41,659 bases of DNA from a virus: the IMG/VR virus record IMGVR_UViG_3300036845_000374, positions 1-41,659 of that record; one strand, given 5' to 3'. Under the pieces are notes generated by a model that was not told where the DNA came from, searched no databases, and saw nothing but the letters and a program-made list of their open reading frames with translations. A program made the position numbers and the translations under genes. Of the stretch, positions 1-7,780 are shown in pieces (position 1 is the stretch's first letter; each line of letters starts with the position of its first letter).

Positions 1-127
1 ACGCCGGATGAACGACCTCGCGATCATCACCGCCATCCTCTACGCCGGGCGCCTGCAGCGCCGGCTGCCGGAAAACGCGGCCCAGAAACTCGCCACTATG
101 CAAGAGTCGCGCAATGATGCCAGACTC
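1..127. repeat. Terminal direct repeat, left copy (circular contig overlap)
   Basis: Bases 1-127 are identical to 41533-41659, the last 127 bases of the window. The identity ends exactly at the window edge and cuts through a small gene rather than an intergenic site. This is what a k=127 assembly of a circular (or circularly permuted) molecule produces, so I read it as an assembly overlap and not a biological terminal repeat. The non-redundant genome is then 41,532 bp. Confidence 0.9.
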
Positions 128-253
128 ATCCTCGCCGCTGTTGACGAATCCTCCCCCCTGTCACCAGCGGCACTGCCGGAACAACCGCAATCGCCGCCGC
201 CGGGCGTTATCGGGCGTTACGCGGACGTGAAGGCAAGCCGCCGCCGGGCTTAA
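8..253 (+). CDS. Small hypothetical protein upstream of the capsid gene
   Basis: An 81-residue protein with a hydrophobic, helix-like N-terminus (roughly residues 3-15), a charged middle and a proline-rich tail (about 50-68). It lies between the scaffold and capsid genes on the circle and runs with the structural operon. No strong Shine-Dalgarno precedes the ATG at 8, and the ATG lies just after a base-paired element in the preceding 80 bases of the circle (41458-41539). The last third overlaps a GC-rich repeat, so the natural C-terminus may be poorly constrained. Function not recognised. Its first 120 bases are seen again at 41540-41659. Confidence 0.55.
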   Translation: MNDLAIITAILYAGRLQRRLPENAAQKLATMQESRNDARLILAAVDESSPLSPAALPEQPQSPPPGVIGRYADVKASRRRA

Positions 254-345
254 CGGGCGTCGCCTTCAGGGCGAGCCGCCGCCGCCGGGCGTAAACGGCG
301 GACCCGCCGCCGGGGTGATATCGGGTGCAAATGCCGCAGGGCGTT
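190..345. repeat. Degenerate GC-rich repeat block (GCCGCCGGGCGTTA-like units)
   Basis: Units resembling GCCGCCGCCGGGCGTTA followed by a second GGGCGT recur near 190, 236, 276 and, more degraded, near 330. The block covers the end of the small upstream gene and most of the 164-base gap before the capsid gene. It may be slippage-derived or form RNA structure in the capsid leader. Apart from it I see nothing in the gap but the capsid ribosome-binding site (GGAG at 404-407). Confidence 0.5.
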
Positions 346-417
346 AAACGATCGGGCCCGCCGCCTGGGTTCAATCCGCACTCGTAAAATCAACCCCGAC
401 GCGGGAGTAATAGTTAC

Positions 418-1527
418 GTGGCCGACATGAACCTGACGGCGGCCCGACCTGGGCTGACGCCGCTTATCTGGGATTCGGACTTCTTCACCGAATACGTCCG
501 CAAGAACCAGTTCGCCCGCTACATGGGCACGACAATGGGCTCGATGATCCAGGTCCGCGAAGACCTGACCCGGAAAGCCGGCGATACCGTGGTGTTCCCC
601 ACCGTCCGGCGACTGGTCGGAGCGGGCGTCACCGGGAACGCCATCCTCGAGGGCAACGAGGAAATCCTCAACGCCCGATCGTTGAACCTGACCGTCTCGT
701 CGTTCCGCCACGCGGTGGCCGTGTCGGACTGGGACGAGCAGAAGTCGGTGATCGACCTCCGCGAGGCCGCGCGCCAGGCGCTGATGACCTGGGAACTGGA
801 GAAAATGCGCAACGACATCATCACCTCGCTCGAGGCGATGACCGCCGACGGCTCGGTCCAGGTGCCGTATTCCACCGCCACGGCGGCGCAGCGCAACGCC
901 TGGATGGTCAACAATGCCGACCGGGTCTTGTTCGGCCACCAGAAAGCCAACGCCGCCTCCGGTGTCATGGCCACCGCGCTGCTGACCATCGCCTCGCCGG
1001 GCGACCGCATGAGCGCCGCGATCCTCACGCTGGCCAAACGGATCGCCCGCTCAGCCTCGCCGCGCATCCGGCCGATCTCGGTCAATGACGACGAAGAGTG
1101 GTTCGTCTGCTTCATGCCGAGCCTCGTGTTCCGCGACCTGCTGCTCGACACCACGATCATCAACACGCTGCAATACGCCTGGGATCGCGGTCGCGACAAT
1201 CCGTTGTTCACGGCTGGCGACATTCTCTACGACGGCATCATCATCCGGGAAATTCCCGAAATGCCGGTCATCGCCGGAGCCGGCGCCGGCGGCATCGATG
1301 TCGCGGCCAGCGTGCTGTGTGGCGCGCAGGCGCTCGGCGTGGCCTGGGCGCAAAGGATGAAGTCGACGACGAACACAAGGGATTATGGCTACATGCACGG
1401 CGTCGGGCTGCAGGAAATGCGGGGTATTGGGAAATTGCGCTTTGGTATCGACCCTACGGTTGACCAGACGAAGCCGGTCGATGCCGGTTGCGTGACTATC
1501 TATACCAGCGCCGTTGCTGACGCGTAA
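418..1527 (+). CDS. Major capsid protein, N4-gp56 / DUF4043 family
   Basis: This 369-residue protein has the layout of the N4-gp56/DUF4043 capsid family: an early W-D-S-D-F segment, a G-S-M-I-Q-V strand, a K-A-G-D-T-V-V-F turn, a G-N-E-E loop, and then a helix with D-L-R-E-A-A and a W-E-L-E motif (about residues 118-133). This family adopts an HK97-like fold and builds the procapsid shell with scaffold and portal. I chose the GTG at 418 because GGAG lies 10 bases upstream; the ATG at 427 would be 19 bases away. It begins the late morphogenesis operon, with scaffold and portal immediately upstream on the circle. Confidence 0.9.
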   Translation: MADMNLTAARPGLTPLIWDSDFFTEYVRKNQFARYMGTTMGSMIQVREDLTRKAGDTVVFPTVRRLVGAGVTGNAILEGNEEILNARSLNLTVSSFRHAVAVSDWDEQKSVIDLREAARQALMTWELEKMRNDIITSLEAMTADGSVQVPYSTATAAQRNAWMVNNADRVLFGHQKANAASGVMATALLTIASPGDRMSAAILTLAKRIARSASPRIRPISVNDDEEWFVCFMPSLVFRDLLLDTTIINTLQYAWDRGRDNPLFTAGDILYDGIIIREIPEMPVIAGAGAGGIDVAASVLCGAQALGVAWAQRMKSTTNTRDYGYMHGVGLQEMRGIGKLRFGIDPTVDQTKPVDAGCVTIYTSAVADA

Positions 1528-1538
1528 GGAGAAAGCAC

Positions 1539-2030
1539 ATGGCAACACCGCCCACGACATCCGGCTCCGGCGGCGGCGCCGAGCCGAAGCCGGCCGACAC
1601 CAAGGCGGCTCCCGCGCCCGCGCCCGCCGAAACGCCCGAGCAGAAAGCCGCGCGCGAGGCGGCGCAGGCGGCGGGCTCGATCGGCGCGCAGGTCATCCTC
1701 GATTTCAACGGCGCCGGCTCGCTCGGGGCCAGAGGCGGCGCCGCGACGACCATCGAGGAGAACAGCGCGGCCTATGCCGCCCACATGGTCGAGCTCGGGC
1801 TCGATCCGGCGGCACCGTCCGGACCGCCGCCGACGCCCGAGGTGCGCAAGGCGCGAGAGGCGGCCGGCGAGGCGATGATCAAGGCCCAGGCCGACGTGCA
1901 GGCGGCGCACGCGACATCGGGCAGCGGCACGGCAACCCGCGTCTCCAGCCTCGCCGCCGGCATCCTGACGGAGCCTGGGGATATCCCGCCGCCGTCGGGC
2001 GGTAGCGTCCGGGGCGCGTCGGCGCACTGA
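1539..2030 (+). CDS. Ala/Pro-rich hypothetical virion-associated protein
   Basis: A 163-residue, low-complexity protein. The first 45 residues are rich in Pro, Ala and Gly and probably disordered; a short ordered patch (about 46-80) contains an I-G-A-Q-V-I-L-D-F strand; a helical stretch follows near 100-125. AAGGAG lies just before the ATG and the gene starts 11 bases after the capsid stop. Position between capsid and gp4-like genes suggests a head-associated or head-completion role. No family recognised; other overlapping frames look like shadows. Confidence 0.7.
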   Translation: MATPPTTSGSGGGAEPKPADTKAAPAPAPAETPEQKAAREAAQAAGSIGAQVILDFNGAGSLGARGGAATTIEENSAAYAAHMVELGLDPAAPSGPPPTPEVRKAREAAGEAMIKAQADVQAAHATSGSGTATRVSSLAAGILTEPGDIPPPSGGSVRGASAH

Positions 2031-2033
2031 GCC

Positions 2034-2678
2034 ATGGCCGTGCCGGTCGCCACCATCGCGCAACAGGCGTTGCGCCGCCTCGGCGTGCGCGTGGTGCCGC
2101 TGGACGACAGCCCGACGCTGACGGAAATGGTCGGCGTCGCGACGATCGCGACGATGGCGCTGGTCGAGCTGGGCGTCATCGCCTCGGACGAGACGCCACT
2201 TGCCAGCGATCAGGCGCTGCTGCTCGACAAGGTGGCGAGCGTTCACGCCGCGCTCGACGCCCAGGGCGCGGTGTTCTGGGACGGGACCGCCGTGCCGCGC
2301 GCGTTTGTCGAGGAGTTCGTCAAGCTGTCAGCGGCGCAGGCCTCCAGTAGCTTCGGCAAAGCCGCCGATCCGGCCGTCGTCGCCATGCTTGAGGCTCGCG
2401 TCCGCAAGGGCGTCATGGTGCTGTCGTCGGACGATCAGGCGCGGCAGGCGGTGATGGACGTCCACAACGACCTCGTCGCGCGCGGGCTCGCGCGATGGAC
2501 GTCGTTCGATATTCCAGAGGCGGTGTCCGATCCATACGTCGTGCTCGCCGCCGACATGCTCGGGCCGCTGTTCAACGTGCAGACGGATCGCGCCGATGCC
2601 GCGGCGGCAAAGCGGTCGCTGTATCAATACATCGCCCTGCCGTCGTCCGGCGAACGCGTCGCGGCGGAGTATTTCTGA
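2034..2678 (+). CDS. Head-completion / tail accessory protein, P22 gp4-like
   Basis: A 214-residue protein resembling P22-type gp4 adaptors, which seal the portal after packaging and carry the tail. Supporting features are the mostly alpha-helical pattern, a C-terminal helix with V-V-L-A-A-D-M-L-G-P-L-F, a charged helix with alternating Asp and Ala, and a final strand ending in A-E-Y-F, the usual end of this family. At 214 residues it is longer than P22 gp4 (166). It sits between the capsid and fibre genes; its TGA overlaps the next ATG by one base (TGATG at 2676-2680), suggesting coupled translation. Confidence 0.7.
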   Translation: MAVPVATIAQQALRRLGVRVVPLDDSPTLTEMVGVATIATMALVELGVIASDETPLASDQALLLDKVASVHAALDAQGAVFWDGTAVPRAFVEEFVKLSAAQASSSFGKAADPAVVAMLEARVRKGVMVLSSDDQARQAVMDVHNDLVARGLARWTSFDIPEAVSDPYVVLAADMLGPLFNVQTDRADAAAAKRSLYQYIALPSSGERVAAEYF

Positions 2679-5113
2679 TGGCATATCGGCTGGCGTACAG
2701 CGACTACAGCACGACCACCACCGGCCCGCCCGATCCGGAGCGGTGGGTCGGACCGCCGGGTCCGCCGGGAGTCCAGGGGCCGATCGGGCCGGTCGGGCCT
2801 CCCGGACCCAACGTGGTGCCATCGGACACGGTGCCGCTCATGGACGGCGCCGGTGCCGCCGGAACCGCCACCACGCAGTCTCGCGGCGATCACACGCACC
2901 CGAGCGATACCTCGCGACTGCCCCTGACAGGGGGCACACTGACCGGCCGCCTGACGCTGGCCACCGGCCCGACCGTGGCCCTGGACGCCGCGACCAAAGG
3001 CTACGTCGATACGACGGCGGCGAATTACCTGCCGCTCGTGGGCGGCAGCGTCACCGGAGCCACCACGTTCTCAGGTGCCGGGACCGGTCTGGCTGTCACC
3101 AATGCCGCGACGGTCGGTGGCACACTGGGCGTCACAGGCGCGCTGACGGCGCCGGTCTCGACCTCCACCGCCATTGCCACGGGCGGCACCACCGCGCGCA
3201 CCGTGGCGGCGCGACTGGTCGATACCATCAACGTTCTCGATATGGGCGTCAGTGGCGCCGCGGTGGACCGGACGGGCGTTACCGATGCCAGCGGCGCGAT
3301 CCAGGCGGCAATCAACCTGGCCCTGGCAGGCGCGCCACAGAAGACCGTCTATATCCCGGCTGGCACCTATCTGATGTCGGCACGAGCCTTGATTGTCGCC
3401 AACACCAACGGACTGACGATCAGGGGTGATCCTGGCGAGACAAAATTGCTGCTCGATCCGGTCAGCAACGCCAACGCGGCGCTTATTGGCGCGCAGGGTA
3501 ACACGTCGAATATCACGATTGAAAACATGATATTCGACGGCAATACCGGCAACAATACGACAAATATGTTTTCGTTGGTCGGTCCTGCCTCGCCATCGCT
3601 GAACTGGACGTTTCGCAACTGCACGTTTCAGAATTCAAACGCAACGGCGATTAACTCAGCCGGGGAAGCACTTATCGCCGTTACTCTCAACGCCACGGCC
3701 AATGCCGGTCAGGCAGTGCTATCGGTCGCCAGCGTACCCGCCACGGTCAAACCCGGTGCCTTTGTTGTCGGCAGCGGTGCCGCCGATCCGAATATGTACG
3801 TGATCAGCACGACCGCGACCACGATCACCCTCAACCGCAACTTGCCCGACACCGCGCTGAGCGGCGCCGGGGTCAGTTTTTGCCGTGCTTTCACCACCAA
3901 TGCCGATGCGCTGTACGGCGCCACGGTGTTGACCGCCGCGGATACCTCCGGGCTGTCGGTCGGTCAGTCGCTCGCCTGTCCGCCCACGTCGGGTGCGCTC
4001 CAGACGGCAACGCGGATCACCGCGATCACCACCAATGTGTCGGTCACTATCGACAAACCTCTACTGTGCAAACTGCCGTCCGGTAGCAACGTGGCCGCGG
4101 CAGGCGGCCATACCAATTTGCGGGTCGAAAGCTGCAAATTCCTCAATATCGGTCAGATGCAGATCGCCAACCTGGCACGCAGCTACAACACGGTCGGCGC
4201 GCAAGGCCCCGGCACCACGCTTACCTTACGTTGTCGTTCCGCCTCCGGTGGCAGCCAGGCGGGCGTATTCCCCGGTCAGAAGATCGGCCCCGCGCCGCCC
4301 GCCAACGTGCCGCCAGTGGGCACCCTGATCGTCGATGGCGTCACCGTGAACAACGCGGCCAACACCTTCACCGTGACACTGGCCTCACCATTGACCGGAA
4401 CAGTTCCCGATAACACGGCGATCCCGTTCATGGTTTCGAATGGCGGCCAGGGGTATGGCGTGTGGCTTGGCTATGGTGCGCCGTTCGCCAACATCAACGC
4501 GAAGTTTCTGAACAATTACTTCGAGCACACCTGGGCTGCCTGTATCTGGGCGGTCGGCAGCGGTGGTGCGTTATTATCAGGCAATCATTATGTGCAGGAT
4601 CAGATGCAGTATCGCGATCCGGTGATCGCGGCTTCACCGTGCATAAACCTTCAATCATCAATGAATGCACGAGTGATCGGTGACATAGGGACAGGTGCCT
4701 CCGGCTGCGGCATCGAGGCTGAACACCCGATGGGTCTCATTATCTCGGGTGGCGAGTTCTCGCGCAACGGTGCCTGCGGCATCGGCATCAACGGTGGCAT
4801 GAACGTCTCCATCACGGGAGTGATCTGCAACAACAATGGCCAGTATCGCAACATCCCCTTCGTGCAGGACTACGAGACCACGTTCAAAGCCGTAGGTGGG
4901 ATCGTCATATCAGGGTCCGCCACGACAGGGCAGCCAGGGACGGCGACAAACTTCAATATTGGCCGCGTCATCGTCTCGGATACCCAACTGGTGCCGACGC
5001 AGACCTACGGCATCCGTAACGGTTATACCGCCGGCGCGTTCGTGAACTTAAACCTGACTGATATCATCGGCAGCGGTAACATCACCGCGCTGGTCGATCC
5101 GGCGTTTCCCTGA
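2678..5113 (+). CDS. Tail fibre/tailspike with collagen-like segment and pectate-lyase-type beta-helix
   Basis: An 811-residue protein. Residues 25-45 form seven Gly-X-Y triplets rich in Gly-Pro-Pro, a collagen-like stalk. Two phage tail repeats (L-P-L-T-G-G-T type, each with A-T-K-G-Y-V-D nearby) follow at about 85-135. A pectate-lyase-superfamily entry motif starts near 190 (V-L-D-M-G-V-S-G, then D-A-S-G-A-I-Q-A-A-I and Y-I-P-A-G-T-Y), and the rest is a right-handed beta-helix with N-N/G-N turns. The start is the ATG in TGATG at 2676-2680; the longer open frame upstream only shadows the gp4-like gene. Bases 3420-3680 look more AT-rich than their surroundings, consistent with a recently acquired receptor-binding segment. 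Likely binds or degrades host surface glycan. Confidence 0.85.
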   Translation: MAYRLAYSDYSTTTTGPPDPERWVGPPGPPGVQGPIGPVGPPGPNVVPSDTVPLMDGAGAAGTATTQSRGDHTHPSDTSRLPLTGGTLTGRLTLATGPTVALDAATKGYVDTTAANYLPLVGGSVTGATTFSGAGTGLAVTNAATVGGTLGVTGALTAPVSTSTAIATGGTTARTVAARLVDTINVLDMGVSGAAVDRTGVTDASGAIQAAINLALAGAPQKTVYIPAGTYLMSARALIVANTNGLTIRGDPGETKLLLDPVSNANAALIGAQGNTSNITIENMIFDGNTGNNTTNMFSLVGPASPSLNWTFRNCTFQNSNATAINSAGEALIAVTLNATANAGQAVLSVASVPATVKPGAFVVGSGAADPNMYVISTTATTITLNRNLPDTALSGAGVSFCRAFTTNADALYGATVLTAADTSGLSVGQSLACPPTSGALQTATRITAITTNVSVTIDKPLLCKLPSGSNVAAAGGHTNLRVESCKFLNIGQMQIANLARSYNTVGAQGPGTTLTLRCRSASGGSQAGVFPGQKIGPAPPANVPPVGTLIVDGVTVNNAANTFTVTLASPLTGTVPDNTAIPFMVSNGGQGYGVWLGYGAPFANINAKFLNNYFEHTWAACIWAVGSGGALLSGNHYVQDQMQYRDPVIAASPCINLQSSMNARVIGDIGTGASGCGIEAEHPMGLIISGGEFSRNGACGIGINGGMNVSITGVICNNNGQYRNIPFVQDYETTFKAVGGIVISGSATTGQPGTATNFNIGRVIVSDTQLVPTQTYGIRNGYTAGAFVNLNLTDIIGSGNITALVDPAFP

Positions 5114-7062
5114 TGACCGCCTTCACCGCATTCCCGATCGCCAACGTCAACATTCCGGCACTGCCGGACCTCGGCGCCGTCTCCGATGCCGTGCTCCTCA
5201 TCGCCGAACGCTCCGGGACCGGACGCGTCACCGCCGCCTCGCTGCGGGACTACGTCTCCGCCTCGTTCGGCATCTCGTCCGGCGGCCCGTTCCTGTCGCT
5301 GTCTGGCGGCACCATGGCGGGGCCGCTGTATCTGGCGGCGGACCCAGGCGCGCCCGCCCAGGCGGCGACGAAGGGTTATGTCGACGCCGTCGTGGGAACC
5401 GGCGGCGGCCCGTTCCTGCCGCTGACCGGGGGCACGGTTTCCGGCGCGACGACGTTCTCGGCCACCGGCATGGCGCTCACCGTCAGCAACAACGCCTCCG
5501 TCCGCGGCACCGCCAGCCTGGGCGGCGGCTCAACCAATTATGTCAATGTGACAGGAGCCGCCGCCAATCCGACGATCCAGGTGGCCGGCACCGGTAACGG
5601 CACCATGCTGCTGCGCGGACTGGGAACCGGCGGCATCAATCTCGGCTCGACGACATCCGGCAACGTGCTGCAACTGCTGCCGGCGGCGTCGAACACCGAT
5701 GCGTTTACCATGTTCCAGCCGACGGCACTCGGCCAGCCGGGTATCCTCGACATGCTACAGGCGGGAACCGGCGGGATTTACATCCGCTCGTTCCTCAGCA
5801 TCGGCAAGCCGCTGACGTTGAACAATCAGGCCAGCACGGTCTGGTTGGCGGCGGGGAACAACCTGTCCGGCACGACGAACACCAACTACGTTTCGTTGTT
5901 TACGTTCGGATCGAACAGCGACGCCGTCCTTGCCAATGGCGGCGCCGGCTCGGTCGTTGTCGTGGACGCGACACACCGGATGGCTACGGGCTGGCAAGGC
6001 GGCCGGGTTGGTCTCAACGCATCCCTTTTCGACACCGGCCCGGCCACGGCGCACGCGCACAATATCATGGTCGCGGTCAACGGGCTTTCGAGCGCCAACT
6101 ATAATCAAGGCGGCGTGGCCGCCGGGTTTGGTGTGTCACAGTTCGGCATGGGCGGCAATTTCGGCGGTGTGTTCGGCATCGGACTGGCGGCGGGCGCCAC
6201 CTACATGCGCGGCGGCACCGGGATCGAGATTGATGTTCACAATCTCGCCGGGTCGAGTAATTCATCTACCGTCGGCATGCAGATCGTCCACGACGGTGCC
6301 CATGCGGTACAGGGCATCAACCTCGATGTCGCGTTCCGTATCGGTGATCAGTCAACCGCGCTGATCGGCTGGAAGAACCTGATTATTCTTGGATCGTATG
6401 ACTCGAAATGGCCGTGCGATCCAAACGGTTACCTGTTGCAGATCCAGCCTTCCTACAGTGGCGCGGCGGCGTCGGCAGCGGGCGGCATCGATCTTCAACA
6501 GTTCGTGCCATCCGGCACCGGGCCGGAAGGCGGCGGCTTCGCGTTGCGGACGAGCGGCACATTCGGTGCCACCGCGATCGATAGCTCGGGCTTCGTCAAG
6601 GTCGGCACCGGGCTCATCAGCGCAAGCGCGGCGGGCCTGATCGTTGACGTTCCGCTCTGGACGCTGAGCGGCACGCCGACGATCGGCGCGGGCGGGACCG
6701 GCTTCTCGGCGGGCGATATCGTCGCCGATGGCCTCGGCAATATCTTCTCGGTCGGTGCCGTGACGGCCGGCGCGGTCACCGCCGTCACCGTGCGCCAGCG
6801 TGGCGAGGGACGCGCGGCGGATGCGTCCGGAACCATCACCTGCACGACGCGCTCGCGGAACGGTACTTCGCTCGGCACGGGCCTGACATTGGTCGAGGCA
6901 TGGGCGCAATCGACGCGGACGCTCTCGCTGCAACCATCGGGCGGGGCCATCGTCATGCCGCTGCTGACGAACGCCGCCAACGACGCGGCGGCCGCGGGCG
7001 CGGGCGTCGCGGTGGGGCAGGTCTACAGAAATGGAAGCGCGGTCATGCAGAGGGTAGCGTGA
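5113..7062 (+). CDS. Tail fibre/tailspike protein with repeated P-L-T-G-G modules
   Basis: A 649-residue fibre. Its first about 50 residues (T-A-F-P-I-A-N-V-N-I-P-A-L-P-D-L, then E-R-S-G-T-G-R-V-T-A-A-S-L-R) closely match the start of the protein at 7777, so both probably use the same particle-attachment domain. Two G-G-P-F-L-x-L-x-G-G-T repeats follow at about 57-115, then a long Gly/Ser/Thr-rich beta-structured shaft and a C-terminal region ending in a Q-V-Y-R-N-G-S motif typical of fibre tips. ATG overlaps the previous TGA (5111-5115). No catalytic motif seen; role inferred as receptor binding. Confidence 0.8.
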   Translation: MTAFTAFPIANVNIPALPDLGAVSDAVLLIAERSGTGRVTAASLRDYVSASFGISSGGPFLSLSGGTMAGPLYLAADPGAPAQAATKGYVDAVVGTGGGPFLPLTGGTVSGATTFSATGMALTVSNNASVRGTASLGGGSTNYVNVTGAAANPTIQVAGTGNGTMLLRGLGTGGINLGSTTSGNVLQLLPAASNTDAFTMFQPTALGQPGILDMLQAGTGGIYIRSFLSIGKPLTLNNQASTVWLAAGNNLSGTTNTNYVSLFTFGSNSDAVLANGGAGSVVVVDATHRMATGWQGGRVGLNASLFDTGPATAHAHNIMVAVNGLSSANYNQGGVAAGFGVSQFGMGGNFGGVFGIGLAAGATYMRGGTGIEIDVHNLAGSSNSSTVGMQIVHDGAHAVQGINLDVAFRIGDQSTALIGWKNLIILGSYDSKWPCDPNGYLLQIQPSYSGAAASAAGGIDLQQFVPSGTGPEGGGFALRTSGTFGATAIDSSGFVKVGTGLISASAAGLIVDVPLWTLSGTPTIGAGGTGFSAGDIVADGLGNIFSVGAVTAGAVTAVTVRQRGEGRAADASGTITCTTRSRNGTSLGTGLTLVEAWAQSTRTLSLQPSGGAIVMPLLTNAANDAAAAGAGVAVGQVYRNGSAVMQRVA

Positions 7063-7238
7063 TGGACAACATCGACTACGACCCCGACATCCTCGACCGC
7101 GAGGCGCGGCTGCGCGAGCAGCAGACGCCGGCGCTGCCCCCGCCCGAGCACGAGGCGCTGCAGCAGATGCTGGCCGAGGCGCACAACCGGGAATACATCC
7201 TGCGGATCGAAATGATCCGGCGGGCGCGCGGCCAATGA
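7062..7238 (+). CDS. Small hypothetical protein between tail genes
   Basis: A 58-residue acidic-then-basic protein, predicted largely helical, beginning M-D-N-I-D-Y-D-P-D-I and ending R-R-A-R-G-Q. Its ATG overlaps the fibre stop (TGATG, 7060-7064) and its stop overlaps the next start (ATGA, 7235-7238), so it is tightly coupled on both sides. A longer open frame starting at 6900 overlaps the fibre gene and is unlikely to be real. Family not recognised; it could be a fibre chaperone or minor tail component. Confidence 0.6.
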   Translation: MDNIDYDPDILDREARLREQQTPALPPPEHEALQQMLAEAHNREYILRIEMIRRARGQ

Positions 7239-7780
7239 GCGGCACGTTCGCCACGCTCATCATCCCGTTCATGCGCACCTCGCCAATCCACGTCCCGCGC
7301 CGCGACTTCGTGGTCACGGCGGCCGATGCCACCACGCTCATGCTGCAACTCGTCGAGAGCGACGATCCGGCGTCGCCCCCCTATGAGGTCTCGGGCGGCA
7401 TCGGTGGCCCGCTGCCGTCGCTGTTCGTCTGGCCGCCACAGCGGGCCGCTGGCGGTCCTGGCTGGGGCGCCGGTTGGGACTATGGCTGGGGATACTTCCC
7501 AGGCGCGCCGGCGACGCCGCTCTGGCAGGGCGATTTCAGCCTCGTCGACGCGCCCTCGGCCACCTACGCCATCGGCTTCCCGCCAGGACCAATGCCGGGA
7601 TCGTACTGGCCGCTGCGCTGCCACTGGTCGCTGCTGCTGACCTGGGGCCACGGCGATCAGTCCGTCACACTCGCCTGGGGCGTGATCAACATCATGCCCG
7701 GCGTCAGACGCGGCTACGCGCCAACGGCGATCATCACCACCGACGGATCGACCATCAACAACGAGGTGATCGTCGCATGA
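7235..7780 (+). CDS. Hypothetical tail/baseplate protein
   Basis: A 181-residue, beta-rich protein with a Gly/Trp-rich middle (about 65-105). The N-terminal part (F-V-V-T-A-A-D-A-T-T-L-M-L-Q-L near residue 24) and the later W-Q-G-D-F-S strand weakly resemble baseplate upper-protein N-terminal domains, which anchor receptor-binding proteins, but the match is too loose to assign. It lies between two tailspike genes and overlaps both neighbours by four bases. I infer a structural tail role only. Confidence 0.65.
   Translation: MSGTFATLIIPFMRTSPIHVPRRDFVVTAADATTLMLQLVESDDPASPPYEVSGGIGGPLPSLFVWPPQRAAGGPGWGAGWDYGWGYFPGAPATPLWQGDFSLVDAPSATYAIGFPPGPMPGSYWPLRCHWSLLLTWGHGDQSVTLAWGVINIMPGVRRGYAPTAIITTDGSTINNEVIVA

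Noticed and set aside
1-127. Biological direct terminal repeats of a linear genome (T7-like)
   Set aside because: 127 exactly matches a common assembly k-mer, and the repeat cuts a small gene that is otherwise complete across the junction. Read-depth data would be needed to keep this idea alive.
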